From Chelativorans sp. ZYF759 (GTDB lineage: Bacteria; Pseudomonadota; Alphaproteobacteria; Rhizobiales; Rhizobiaceae), in contig NZ_WVVV01000019.1 of assembly GCF_012911015.1 (NCBI RefSeq), positions 17,831 to 81,830 of the forward strand: a DNA stretch of 64,000 nucleotides. The letters run 5' to 3'. The notes beneath the pieces were generated by a model. The model saw only the letters and a list, made by a program, of their open reading frames with translations. It made no database searches and was not told the DNA's origin. Made by a program: the position numbers and the translations under genes. Positions 8,053-17,352 of this stretch are shown piece by piece. Each line of letters opens with the position of its first letter. Positions within the stretch are counted from its first letter, which is position 1.

Positions 8053-9666
8053 TCAATCTGCATCCTCGACAAAGGGTACAGGTTTGCTGGAATCAACACC
8101 GCGGAGCGAGCCCCATCCGCGATCATCCACCTTCGATTTCGACGCGCCGGCCGTGCCGCGCCGCGCCGCCGTCTTTCTGGTTGCCGTGTCGACCAGTTCG
8201 CGCTGCGCCATCGCGGTGCGGACAATTGCACGAGTGTCGACTTCACGGTGGCCTTTTGCCAGCAAGGTGCGACGGGCGGTCACCGCCTCGTGTAGAGTGA
8301 TCGAAGGCAATGTCACATCGGCATAGCGGGCTTCCACGAAGTTTCCCGATGGCCGTCGAACGAAGATGCGCGACATGTCACGCGGATCGTATTTGACAAG
8401 CAGTCGCCGGTCCGCACCCCCGACATCGGCGCTGAGTGCTGCCGACCAATAGCGCAAGCTGAACAGATGAATGCCGGTCGGCCGTAAGGTTCGCTCGTGC
8501 TCGGGGAGGAAGTTGAGCCAGAAGCGAAGCCGATCCTGTGGCAGCCGAAGCGGGATGTCACCTTCCTGTTCCCGCCAGACCGCAATGGGCGGCCGGCCAA
8601 GGCTGCTGTGGATCGACTGATGATATGAGCCGACAATGTCGAGGGCGATGTACCGCTCGAGCTCCCGCAGTGTCAGTGCCGCGTGCCGCTTCGAATTGTA
8701 GTCACCGAGCTCCTGCTCGTTGCTGAAAGTTGTTCCAGGCAACAGGTGCAGCTTCCCCATCTGTGTGCCGATCAAACGCTCGATATGGCCGCCGAAGCGT
8801 GGCTGGCCGGGTGGTCGCCATTCGATCGCGATGCCGGCGTCCTGGCATCCTCTCTTGAAGGCCCGGCTGCGGAAATCTGGACCATTGTCGACATGCAACA
8901 TTCCTGGCAGTCCCGCGACGGGCCAAGGCTCTGCGATCTCACGCTCCCGCAGCCATGCTGATTTATCGAAGACGGAATGCAACAGACACAGGCTGGTCGA
9001 CAGCCTGGATGGCGCATCCATCGTGAGATAGAAGCCGGTCACCATCCGGCTGCAGATGTCCATCGCCAAGGTAAGCCACGGCCGGCCGATCGGCTTCCGG
9101 GTCTCCTCGTCGACGACAAAGATATCGGCCTTGGTATGGTCGATCTGAACTACGTCCAGGGGACGCTCGACCTCGAATGACCCGGGAACCGGTGTCGTTG
9201 CCTTGACGATCTTCTGTTCTCCGCGCCGCTTTGCGCGCTTCTTTAGGTCGATATCCCTGACCCGGACCAATATCGTACGGCGATGGGGTGGGTTGAGACC
9301 TGCCAAGATGCAGTTCGTGTGTATGTCGCGAACCAGCTGCGAAACAGTCGGGCGGTTCTGGTTCAGGTAGTGCGCCTTGATCGCCGCACGGATGATCTCC
9401 TCCCGTTCCCCGTCCAGCGTACGATGCCCCTCTGGCCTTCCTCGCTTGCGATCCACCAGGGACAGTACCGTCCCGCCGCTGCGAAACAGCTTGATCAGGC
9501 GATAGGCCGTTGCCTGGCTAAGGCCGAGTTCCGTTGCGAGTTCCGCAACCGCTCCGGCACCTCTACGGCTGGGATGGCGTTTCAGAAAACCGCGGATCGC
9601 ATCCGCCCGTCGGCACGCTTCATCCCAAAGCGCATCATCGATCTGGTCGGGGAAAAGGTGGCTCAT
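8053..9666 (-). CDS. tniA: TniA transposase (Mu/TnsB-type DDE integrase)
   Basis: TniA cuts and joins transposon ends. The 537-residue protein has an N-terminal helix-turn-helix (LGLSQATAYRLIKLF), then a retroviral-type integrase core with all three catalytic acids: D176 (VVQIDHTKAD), D260 (LHVDNGPDF) and E296 (FGGHIERLIG). The 35 residues between the last two are the canonical DD35E spacing. A Mu C-terminal-like domain follows, then a basic tail. It is the first gene of the operon and reads away from the right end, which supplies its promoter region. Confidence 0.93.
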   Translation of the reverse strand: MSHLFPDQIDDALWDEACRRADAIRGFLKRHPSRRGAGAVAELATELGLSQATAYRLIKLFRSGGTVLSLVDRKRGRPEGHRTLDGEREEIIRAAIKAHYLNQNRPTVSQLVRDIHTNCILAGLNPPHRRTILVRVRDIDLKKRAKRRGEQKIVKATTPVPGSFEVERPLDVVQIDHTKADIFVVDEETRKPIGRPWLTLAMDICSRMVTGFYLTMDAPSRLSTSLCLLHSVFDKSAWLREREIAEPWPVAGLPGMLHVDNGPDFRSRAFKRGCQDAGIAIEWRPPGQPRFGGHIERLIGTQMGKLHLLPGTTFSNEQELGDYNSKRHAALTLRELERYIALDIVGSYHQSIHSSLGRPPIAVWREQEGDIPLRLPQDRLRFWLNFLPEHERTLRPTGIHLFSLRYWSAALSADVGGADRRLLVKYDPRDMSRIFVRRPSGNFVEARYADVTLPSITLHEAVTARRTLLAKGHREVDTRAIVRTAMAQRELVDTATRKTAARRGTAGASKSKVDDRGWGSLRGVDSSKPVPFVEDAD

Positions 9667-9700
9667 GAAGGCTCACAATGTGAAAAACATCGAGAAACTG

Positions 9701-9826
9701 TTTCTCACATTAAGTGCACAAAGCCAAACCAGTTTATCAAATTAGCTGCCTATTATCAAATTAAATGCCCGCCCAAACAACTGAAATCATTGGTGTGGCC
9801 CGCGCAGAATTAAATGGAAAGTCACA
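9701..9826. repeat. Right transposon end with an array of TniA-type sites
   Basis: Reading on the plus strand the sites are TTTCTCACATTAAGTGCA (9701-9718), TTTATCAAATTAGCTGCC (9733-9750), TTATCAAATTAAATGCC (9753-9769) and the terminal AGAATTAAATGGAAA (9806-9820) before the last bases AGTCACA. Same-orientation arrays like this are bound by TnsB/TniA. The left end carries the same site inverted. Confidence 0.65.
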
Positions 9827-10608
9827 TCACGGCAGTTCGGCGGCGATTCGAGAACCTTGTGATGCAGGTTTTCCTGATCGCGGCGCTGCTGGCTCTTTGG
9901 GAGTTCGCAGCCGATCGCTGGGTTCCGGCGCTGTTCATCAGCAAGCCGAGCCTCATCGGAGCGACCATATGGAAATGGCTGCTCGACGGCACCTACACCC
10001 ATCATTTGTGGGTGACGCTCCAGGCAACCGTAATGGGATTCGCGCTCGGCGCATCGACGGGGATGGTCGCGGGATACATCACCGGTTCCCTGCCGCGTGT
10101 CGGCGAGGTGCTGCAGCCGGTGATCACTGCGCTCTACACTCTGCCGCGCCTAGCCCTGGCTCCGCTATTCCTGCTGTGGTTCGGTCTGGGCATGGAGTTC
10201 CGCGTCGTCTTCACAGCGACGATCGTGTTCTTCCTCGTCTACTACAACACCTTCTTCGGCGTTCGTGAGGTCAGCAACGAGCTGATCGCCGCAGTACGCA
10301 TCATGGGCGCCAACAGATGGCAGCTTGCGCGACGGGTCATCATGCCGTCCGCGCTGACTTGGGTCGTGGCTGGCTTGAAGATTTCGGTTCCATACGCGCT
10401 GGTCGGCGTCGTCGTGGCCGAGATGCTCGCCTCGAACGAGGGGCTCGGCTTTCTCCTTGCCAAGAACGCGGAACAGTTCGCCGCCCACGGCACTTTCGCC
10501 GCAATCGCCGGTGTTCTGGTTATCGCGCTGGTGATCGATGCCCTCGTGGACATCGTGACACGCCGCTCCCTGCGTTGGAAAACAGCGGGTACGACAGCGA
10601 ACCCCTAA
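9814..10608 (+). CDS. ABC transporter permease, SsuC/TauC type, possibly missing its native N-terminus
   Basis: The 264-residue protein has six predicted membrane segments and the permease EAA loop around RIMGANRWQLARRVIMPSAL. It resembles importers of sulfonates, nitrate, taurine or pyrimidine precursors. The ATG at 9814 is supplied by transposon DNA, since the element ends at 9826; native sequence starts around ITAVRRRFENLV. A few N-terminal residues may have been replaced without harming the first helix. No ATPase or binding-protein gene accompanies it, so it is an orphan cut from its operon. The substrate cannot be named. Confidence 0.75.
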   Translation: MESHITAVRRRFENLVMQVFLIAALLALWEFAADRWVPALFISKPSLIGATIWKWLLDGTYTHHLWVTLQATVMGFALGASTGMVAGYITGSLPRVGEVLQPVITALYTLPRLALAPLFLLWFGLGMEFRVVFTATIVFFLVYYNTFFGVREVSNELIAAVRIMGANRWQLARRVIMPSALTWVVAGLKISVPYALVGVVVAEMLASNEGLGFLLAKNAEQFAAHGTFAAIAGVLVIALVIDALVDIVTRRSLRWKTAGTTANP

Positions 10609-10699
10609 CAGTTGCCTCTTCTGGCCTGTTTTTGCTCCGGAGCCCCGGCGCGACAATCCAGTATTCTGCCTGACGACAAGGGTAATTTTCAGGTTCCTT

Positions 10700-11377
10700 A
10701 TGCTCGACGCCATCATCGCCTCCACCGTCCGCACGCCGATCGGCAAGGCCTATCGCGGCGGTCACGCCATCGAGTATGCGCTGAGGCGATCCGGCCGAAC
10801 CGGCGGCGAAATGGAGGACTTGGCGATGGGCTGCGCGATGCAGGAGGGCGCGACCGGCCTCAACGTCGCGCGTCGGGCGCTTTTGACGCCGGGGCCGCCC
10901 GTAACGGTGGCGGGCACGACCATCGACCGGCAATGCTCCTCGGTCCTTCAGTCAATGGCACTGCTTGCCAACGCCAGCCGCAACGACGGCGTGGTGGCGG
11001 GCATCGCGGGCGGGCTGGAATCGATCAGCCTCTTGCAGAACGGGCATCGTACGGCGCTCGAAGAGTATGGCGGCATACTGCGGCTGGGCCGCGCGCGTCT
11101 CAGGCTTCCGGAAGAGCGGGACTTCGTCGCTCGCTACCTCGCTTCGGCGATACCGACGCCAAGGCTGACACCATTCCACGTCGCCTTCGCGCTGTTCCGT
11201 TTCGCCGTTATCTTCATCGGCATTGCCGACCGTGCCCGCGCCGGCAATGCCGCCGCTGCGAATGCCGCAGAGGGCAGGCAACTGGCTGCTCGCTTTGCCG
11301 CCCGAGCCAGAGAGGTGCTGGCCCGCAACGAGGTCCGCGCCCCCGCTGCTTCGCAGGATGACCGGAGGTCTCCATGA
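10700..11377 (+). pseudogene. Chimera of a thiolase N-terminus and a kinase C-terminus
   Basis: Residues 1 to about 119 are acetyl-CoA acetyltransferase: TVRTPIGKAYRG, EDLAMGCAMQEGATG and the nucleophile in IDRQCSS (C79). About ten residues expected after YRGG are missing. From residue about 120 (EYGGIL, near 11060) the protein becomes the C-terminal third of an APH-fold kinase. FHVAFALFRFAVIFIGI closely matches the kinase at 18978-19982. The thiolase lacks its second half with the catalytic His and Cys, and the kinase part lacks its active site. An in-frame deletion fused the two genes. It overlaps aacS by 4 bp (ATGA). Confidence 0.85.
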
Positions 11378-12312
11378 ACCAACCACTTTGGACCCCTTCT
11401 TCCGATCGCATCGCCGCGACGTCGATGGTGGCGTTCATGGCGGCAGCGGAGAATATGTCGGGCCGGCCCCTGCCTGACTATGACGCGCTGCACGCCTGGT
11501 CGATCGAGGACCGGGAGGCCTTCTGGTCCCTGATCTGGGATTGGTGCGGTATCATCGGCGAGAAAGGCCAGTCTGTCCTTGAAAATGGCGACCGGATGCG
11601 GGGAGCACGCTTCTTCCCTGAAGCCCGGCTCAATTTTGCCGAGAATCTGCTCGCTGGCGGCAGGGCGCGCGGCGGTGAGGAGGCGCTGATCTTCCGTGGC
11701 GAGGACAAGGTCAGCCGTCGGCTTTCTTGGGACGAATTGTCAGACCTCGTCTCGCGGCTGCAACAGTTCCTGCTTGCCGAAGGGGTGACCGCCGGGGATC
11801 GTGTGGTGGCGATGATGCCCAACATTCCGGAGACCGTGGCTGCCATGCTCGCCGCGACGTCGCTCGGCGCGGTCTGGTCGTGCTGTTCGCCCGACTTCGG
11901 CGAGCAGGGTGTGCTCGATCGCTTCGGGCAGATCGAGCCGGTGGTTCTGTTTGCACCGGACGGCTATTGGTATGCGGGAAAGAAGATCGACGTCGCTGCC
12001 AAGGTCGCTGCGATCGCGGAGCGGCTGCCGTCGGTCAGGCGTACGATCGTCGTCGACTATCTGGGCGGGGCGGCGCACGTGGCCGCGGCCACACGCGGTG
12101 CGGTGACGTTGGATGGGGCGATCGAGCCTTTCGAGGCGAGGGACGTCGTCGTGACGCGATTGCCGTTCGGTCACCCGCTTTACATCCTGTTTTCCTCGGG
12201 CACGACCGGCATTCCGAAATGCATCGTGCATTCGGCAGGCGGCACGCTGATCCAGCATCTCAAGGAGCAGCGTCTGCACACCGGCGTCCGGCCGGGAGAG
12301 CGCTTCTTCTGG

Positions 12313-12347
<35 letters not shown>

Positions 12348-13207
12348 TGTGTCGAACCTAGCCTCCGGCGCGACCCTAATGCTCTATGACGGCTCGCCCT
12401 TTCATCCCGATGGCAACGTCATCTTCGATTTTGCCCAGGCGGAAAGGATGACCTATCTCGGCACCTCTGCGAAGTTCATCGACTCGGTCCGTAAGGCCGG
12501 TCTGAGACCGATCGATACACACGATCTGTCCGGCGTGGCCTCGATCCTCTCGACAGGATCACCGTTGGCGCCCGACGGCTTTCGGTTCGTCTATGAAGGC
12601 ATCAAGGCGGATGTCCATCTTGGCTCGGTGTCCGGCGGAACGGACATCGTATCCTGTTTCGTGACGACCGTTCCGACCAGGCCTGTCTGGAGTGGAGAAA
12701 TCCAAGGGCCAGGGCTGGGCATGGCGACCGATGTCTGGAACGACAACGGCGAAAGCATCGTCGGCCAGAAGGGCGAACTCGTTTGCACGCGCGCCTTCCC
12801 GTCCATGCCAGTGATGTTCTGGAACGACCCGGACGGTGCCAAATATCGCGCCGCTTACTTCGAGCGCTTCGACAATGTCTGGTGCCATGGTGACTTTGCC
12901 GAGTGGACCGAGCATGGCGGGATGATCATCCACGGTCGCTCCGACACCACGCTCAATCCCGGCGGCGTGCGCATCGGCACCGCCGAGATATACAATCAGG
13001 TCGAGCAGATGCCGGAAATCCTCGAAGCCCTGTGCATCGGCCAGGAATGGGAAGGCGACGTCAGGGCCGTACTGTTCGTCAGACTGGCTGAAGGCTTCTT
13101 GCTCGACGAAGCATTGGAACAGGCGATCAGGTCGAGGATCCGCGCCGGCGCGAGCCCGCGTCATGTTCCGGCGAAGATTGTCGCGGTTTCCGACATTCCG
13201 CGGACTA

Positions 13208-14052
13208 GGGTCGAAACCCAATCAGGCTATTGAAGGTCCGTAGCAAATCAGATTCCCTGCAGTTGTTTGCACTGGAGGCGATGATGAGCAGGCTCTTCTG
13301 GCTGGACGATCAGGCGTGGGCGGTGATCGAGCCGCACCTTCCGAGGAACCAGCCGGGCGCGCGCAGGGTCGATGATCGCCGAGTGATCAGCGGCATCCTG
13401 CACGTGCTGAAGACAGGCTGTCGCTGGCAGGACTGCCCGGCCGAATACGGTCCGTCCACGACGATCTACAACCGCTTCAACCGCTGGTCCCGCCGGCAGC
13501 TCTGGAGCCGTATCCTGGATGCTCTCGTCGCCAAGGGCGTGCTTGCGTTGTCGGCTTCGATCGACTCCAGCTACGTGAAGGCGCATCGCTCCGCCCATGG
13601 CGGAAAAGGGGGGCGAAGGCGCAGGCCATCGGACCCTCGCGCGGCGGCCAGACCACCAAGATCCATGCAGTGACAGACCTTCTCGGCCGGCCGGCCATTC
13701 TGATGCTGACGGCTGGCAACGTCGCCGACATCACCGTGGCCGGCCCGCTATTGGACGCGGCCGGTCGGGTGCGCTGCCTGATCGCCGACAAGGGCTACGA
13801 CGCCAACGCGCTGCGCAAACGCTTGCACACCGAAGGTGCCGATGTCGTCATCCCCGGGCGCTCGAACCGGAAGGTGTCGATCGACTACGACGAGGTCCGC
13901 TACAAGGGGCGCTGGCGCATCGAGGCAGCCTTCTGCAGGCTGAAGGACTTCCGGCGCGTCGCCACCCGTTACGACAAGCTCGCCCGCAACTTCCTCTCGG
14001 CCGTCGCGCTCGCAACCCTCGTCGCGTTCTGGGTCTGAATGAGTCTCAACCC
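13208..14052 (+). mobile_element. IS5-family (IS427 group) insertion sequence, 845 bp
   Basis: The inverted ends are GGGTCGAAACCCAATCAG on the left and, read inward from the right, GGGTTGAGACTCATTCAG, matching at 14 of 18 positions. The element is flanked by a TA duplication (13206-13207 and 14053-14054). Size, ends, TA duplication and a transposase in two overlapping frames fit the IS427 group. It sits inside aacS in the same orientation. Confidence 0.92.
13281..14038 (+). CDS. IS427-type transposase made by -1 ribosomal frameshift
   Basis: The first frame (from 13281 to 13673) encodes the N-terminal domain (FWLDDQAWAVIEPHLP, GCRWQDCPAEYGP) and the first catalytic aspartate (SIDSSYVKAH). 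The frame then changes at AAAAGGGGGG (about 13602-13611). A -1 shift continues as KAQAIGPSRGGQTTKIHAV into the second frame, with the second aspartate in ADKGYDANAL and the glutamate in WRIEAAFCRLKDF, ending at 14038. Together they give a full DDE transposase of about 250 residues. Programmed frameshifting is known in this IS group. The element therefore looks active. Confidence 0.85.
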
Positions 14053-14194
14053 TAAGTCAGGTAAGATCACCGAACTTGTCGTGCGCGATGTGGTCCACGG
14101 CCGCGAGGTCAAGAACAAGGAGGCACTGGCAAATCCGGAAGCGCTAGAACTGTTCAGGGACTTGGCAGTGCTGATGTAACGACCATGCTGACTT

Positions 14195-14455
14195 ATGTCG
14201 GTATGGCTTCGGCGCGGGACCGTATCGTCCTTTCACGGACTCAGGCCCAACAACTTCAACGATATCGTCGCTTCGTGGCGGTTCATGGATTACCTGCTGC
14301 GGCACGACCGACCTACCCGCACCGCTCGCCTGTCACAACGATCAAGATTCGCAAGCACGGCTTCCACGACTGCGAAGACAGTGAAGAGATGTTCCGCTGC
14401 ATATTCAACCCGCTTCAAGATGAGAGAATACTGCCGGGTCGTCCAACCCGACAGG
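14195..14455 (+). pseudogene. Fragment of an NAD-dependent epimerase/dehydratase-like SDR
   Basis: Two neighbouring frames show protein-like stretches without a complete gene: GLRPNNFNDIVASWRFMDYL from one frame (about 14240-14300), then KIRKHGFHDCEDSEEMFRCI and NPLQDERILP from another (about 14345-14440). Together they resemble the C-terminus of extended SDR proteins (LRP...SWRFMDYLL...KIR..GF.DC.DTE.MF). A frameshift lies near 14300-14330, and the N-terminal Rossmann part is absent. The family call is from memory of the pattern, so confidence is moderate. It lies between aacS and the TetR gene. Confidence 0.4.
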
Positions 14456-14489
14456 ACTGGGCGCGGCATCATGCGAAGAAATGGTGTCG

Positions 14490-15269
14490 CTATATGGCGA
14501 CGGGCGAGTGGTCCGCTCTCGCCCCGAGCGCCTTTTCCACGAACGTCTGGACCCGTGTCGCGTAGCCGTCGGCGGTAATGCCCCTTCGCCGCCACTTCGC
14601 GCGCTTGACGTACCAGTCCTGAAGCAGCGGCTTCAGAAGAGCGGCGGCGAAGGCCGGGTCCTCGACCGAGAAGCAGCCCTGCCGAGCGCCGCGTTCGATG
14701 GCTCCACGAAAAATCGCTTCCGTCGCCTCCTCGCTTTCCACCGCCGCCCGGCGGCCCGCGGGCGGAAAGGATTTCGCCTCGAGGAAAGCGAAGACGAACC
14801 ATGGCAGCATCGCCTCGGTCAATGCGACATGGGTTTCGATCAGCCAGCGCAGGTGTAGTACCGGATCTATGGCGACATCCTCCGGCGCGTTTTCCAGGAC
14901 GCTGGTGGTCGCCGCCGACACCTGGCCGAGGATCATCAGGAGCAGCGTGTCCTTGCTGTCGAAATAGGAATAGAGCCCGCCCATGCTGACGCCCGACGCA
15001 GCCGAAATCTCGCGCAGCGAGGTGGCGTGGAAACCCTGCCGGTTGGACAGTGTCAGGATGGTTTCGATGATGCGCGCGAGTTTGGCCACGGCGATGTGCG
15101 GCTTTCGGACGCGGATCGTGTCGCGGTGCCGCTCCAGGATGGACCGGCACAGGCCCTCCATCGAGAAGTCGCCCTTGTCCGCGAGCGCGGCCTTCATCTT
15201 CACGCGCCGTTCCCCGTACCTGCTCCGCCCACCCGGCCTGTACCCATGTCTTCCTTCTATCCCGTCCAT
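14490..15269 (-). CDS. TetR-family transcriptional regulator
   Basis: The protein has a TetR DNA-binding domain with the helix-turn-helix TSLREISAASGVSMGGLYSYF, followed by a helical ligand domain. It is divergent from the SDR/ACAD/ligase/kinase operon and presumably represses it until an acyl-CoA or free acid binds. The start is uncertain. I chose the ATG at 15269, which includes the basic segment GGRSRYGERRVKMKAAL before the HTH. ATGs at 15290 and 15197 are alternatives and none has a strong ribosome site. Open reading extends further upstream into the promoter. Confidence 0.85.
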   Translation of the reverse strand: MDGIEGRHGYRPGGRSRYGERRVKMKAALADKGDFSMEGLCRSILERHRDTIRVRKPHIAVAKLARIIETILTLSNRQGFHATSLREISAASGVSMGGLYSYFDSKDTLLLMILGQVSAATTSVLENAPEDVAIDPVLHLRWLIETHVALTEAMLPWFVFAFLEAKSFPPAGRRAAVESEEATEAIFRGAIERGARQGCFSVEDPAFAAALLKPLLQDWYVKRAKWRRRGITADGYATRVQTFVEKALGARADHSPVAI

Positions 15270-15311
15270 GCGAGAATCCGCCGTCCGCATTGTAAAATCC
15301 ACTGATAGCAG

Positions 15312-15357
15312 TTGACTCCAAGGCGGGAAAGCATCCATAAAATTGAGCGAGCGCTCG
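15312..15357 (+). promoter_or_regulatory. Promoter and TetR-type operator of the kinase/ACAD operon
   Basis: A sigma70-like -35 TTGACT (15312-15317) is followed about 17-18 bp later by a CATAAA -10 region. Directly downstream lies the perfect palindrome CGAGCGCTCG (15348-15357) inside ATTGAG-N10-ATTTTT. A repressor bound there would block the operon, and the site is also close to the divergent TetR promoter. Confidence 0.55.
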
Positions 15358-15377
15358 ATTTTTTTATGAGAGGAACG

Positions 15378-16130
15378 GTGACAGATATCCTCGACGGCAA
15401 GACCGCTATCGTAACCGGTGCATCGTCGGGGCTGGGGCTGCACTTCGCCCGGCTTCTGGCATCGAAGGGCGCGAGTGTCGTCCTCGCGGCACGGCGGCGC
15501 GAGGCGCTGGACGTGGCCTGTGCGGAAATCCAGGGCAATGGTGGAAAGGCGCGCGCAATCTCGCTCGACGTGACCGACGCCGTGTCCGTCACGTCGGCCT
15601 TCGCTGCGCTAGAATCTGCACCGGACATCGTCGTCAACAACGCGGGCGTCGCCGACAACCAGCCGGCGCTGGAGATGGAGGCCGCGACATGGGACCGCGT
15701 GGTGGACACCAACCTCAAGGGGGCGTTCCTCGTGTCGCAGGCGGTCGCGAGAAAGCTGCGGGCCGCTGGCAAAAGCGGTTCGATCGTCAACATCGCCTCG
15801 ATCACCGGCCTGAGGCCTGCCGGCAATCTCGCCGCTTACGCGGCCTCGAAGGCCGGGCTCGTGCACCTGACGAAGACGCTGGCGCTCGAATGGGCGCGCC
15901 ACGGCATCCGCGTCAACGCGCTCTGTCCGGGTTATATCGAGACCGACATCAACCGCGACTTCTTCGCGAGCGAGGCGGGGCAGGTGCTCGTCAAGCGCAT
16001 TCCGCAGCGCCGGCTCGGCAAGCCGGAGGAACTCGACGGCGCGCTCCTGCTCTTCGCCTCCGAAGCCGGCAGTTACATCACCGGCGCGACCCTCGCCGCA
16101 GACGGCGGCCACCTCGTTTCATCGCTTTGA
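15378..16130 (+). CDS. SDR oxidoreductase, LvaD-like
   Basis: This is a classical short-chain dehydrogenase of about 250 residues, with the TGASSGLG nucleotide loop, NNAG, the catalytic serine in NIASITGL and Y-AAS-K (AAYAASKAGL). The GTG at 15378 has a good ribosome site (GAGGAAC); an ATG at 15366 is possible. It is the first gene of an operon with an ACAD-fold protein, an acyl-CoA ligase and an APH-fold kinase. In the related levulinate (Lva) pathway an SDR has the same company. It probably oxidises or reduces a hydroxyacyl or oxoacyl intermediate. Confidence 0.88.
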   Translation: MTDILDGKTAIVTGASSGLGLHFARLLASKGASVVLAARRREALDVACAEIQGNGGKARAISLDVTDAVSVTSAFAALESAPDIVVNNAGVADNQPALEMEAATWDRVVDTNLKGAFLVSQAVARKLRAAGKSGSIVNIASITGLRPAGNLAAYAASKAGLVHLTKTLALEWARHGIRVNALCPGYIETDINRDFFASEAGQVLVKRIPQRRLGKPEELDGALLLFASEAGSYITGATLAADGGHLVSSL

Positions 16131-16138
16131 GGACAGAC

Positions 16139-17344
16139 ATGGATTTCACCGTATCGCCACGCATCGAAGACTATCGCGCCCGCATCGAGCGCTTCGTGGA
16201 GGATCGCCTGCTGCCGCTCGAGGCGGAGCGGGCAAGCTATGACGCGCACGACAACATCAGGCTCGATCTCGCGGACGAATTGCGGGCGCAGGCGAGGGCC
16301 GAGGGCCTCTGGTGCCTGCAGCTCAAGCCGGAGAGCGGAGGGCAGGGGCTCGGCCGCATGGGCATGGCGGTTTGCTACGAGGCGATGAACCGCTCGATCT
16401 TCGGTCCGGTCGTCTTCAATTCGGCCGCTCCCGACGACGGCAACATGATGGTGCTGGAGATGGCGGCCACGCCCGCCCAGAAAGAGCGCTGGCTGAAGCC
16501 CATCGTGGACGGCAAAGTGCGTTCGTCCTTCGTGATGACGGAGCCGCATCCCGGCGGCGGCTCGGACCCCTCGATGATGCTTACGACCGCCACGCGGCAG
16601 GGCGACCGCTACATGATCCGCGGACGGAAATGGTTCATCACCGGCGCGGAGGAGGCACGGCACTTCATCCTGCTCGCACGCACGTCGGACGATCCCCGCA
16701 AGGGCCTGACCGCGTTCCTGTTCGACCGCGACCAGCCGGGCTGGCGCATCGACCGGCGTATCGGGATCATGGGGCCGGAGGAGCATGGCGGCCACTGCGA
16801 GCTGATCTTCGACGGTCTCGAAATCCCGGTCGAGGAAGTCCTTCTGAACGAGGGCGACGGCTTGAAGCTGACCCAGATGCGCCTCGGCCCGGCACGGCTG
16901 ACGCACTGCATGCGCTGGCTAGGCCTGTCGAAGCGCTGCGTCGAGATCGCACGCATCTACGCGGCGGAGCGCTTCGCATTCGGCGAAAGGCTGTCCAGGC
17001 GCGAATCCATCCAGATGATGCTCGGCGACCTCGCGATGAAGATCGAGATCGGGCGGCTCCTGGTGATGAAGGCGGCATGGGCGCTCGACCAGGGCTCCTT
17101 CGCGCGCAAGGAGGTGTCGATGGCCAAGGTGCATGTCGCCAACCTTTTGCATCAGGCTGCCGACACGGCCATCCAGATCAGCGGCGCGCGCGGCTATTCC
17201 AAGGACACCGTGCTTGAATGGATCTACCGGTACGCGCGCCAGGCTCGGCTGGTGGACGGCGCGGACGAGGTGCACAAGATGGTGCTCAACCGCAACCTCG
17301 AAGCCGAAGGAAACACCTTTTGGCGTTGGGCCGTCGCGGAGTAG
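16139..17344 (+). CDS. Acyl-CoA dehydrogenase-fold protein, ACAD10/11 or LvaC type
   Basis: The 401-residue protein has the ACAD fold (SFVMTEPHPGGGSDPS, KWFITGAEE, ARGYSKDTVLEWIYRYARQ). At the helix-G position there is no glutamate (MRLGPARLTHCMR), and the usual C-terminal EGT motif is DGADEV. Both features are typical of ACAD10/11 and LvaC. In those systems the protein works on a 4-phosphooxyacyl-CoA made by a partner kinase, helping convert 4-hydroxyacyl-CoA to a 2-enoyl/3-hydroxy form. The matching kinase lies two genes downstream. It starts 8 bp after the SDR. Confidence 0.85.
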   Translation: MDFTVSPRIEDYRARIERFVEDRLLPLEAERASYDAHDNIRLDLADELRAQARAEGLWCLQLKPESGGQGLGRMGMAVCYEAMNRSIFGPVVFNSAAPDDGNMMVLEMAATPAQKERWLKPIVDGKVRSSFVMTEPHPGGGSDPSMMLTTATRQGDRYMIRGRKWFITGAEEARHFILLARTSDDPRKGLTAFLFDRDQPGWRIDRRIGIMGPEEHGGHCELIFDGLEIPVEEVLLNEGDGLKLTQMRLGPARLTHCMRWLGLSKRCVEIARIYAAERFAFGERLSRRESIQMMLGDLAMKIEIGRLLVMKAAWALDQGSFARKEVSMAKVHVANLLHQAADTAIQISGARGYSKDTVLEWIYRYARQARLVDGADEVHKMVLNRNLEAEGNTFWRWAVAE

Positions 17345-17352
17345 GCGGGACC

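Larger units (their letters stand above)
6214..9826. mobile_element. Compact tniA-tniB-tniQ transposon (Tn5053/Tn402-like), about 3.6 kb
   Basis: The termini read TGTCGCTTGCCACTTAA at 6214 and, inward on the minus strand from 9826, TGTGACTTTCCATTTAA. They share TGT-N2-CTT-N-CCA-Y-TTAA. Both ends contain further copies of an AAATTAAGTGC-like site. The element carries only transposition genes: no resolvase and no cargo. The flanking 5-mers, TTCGG on the left and TCACG on the right, do not match. The flanks also belong to unrelated genes on opposite strands, so an adjacent deletion or rearrangement probably followed insertion. The boundaries are my inference from end similarity. Confidence 0.75.
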
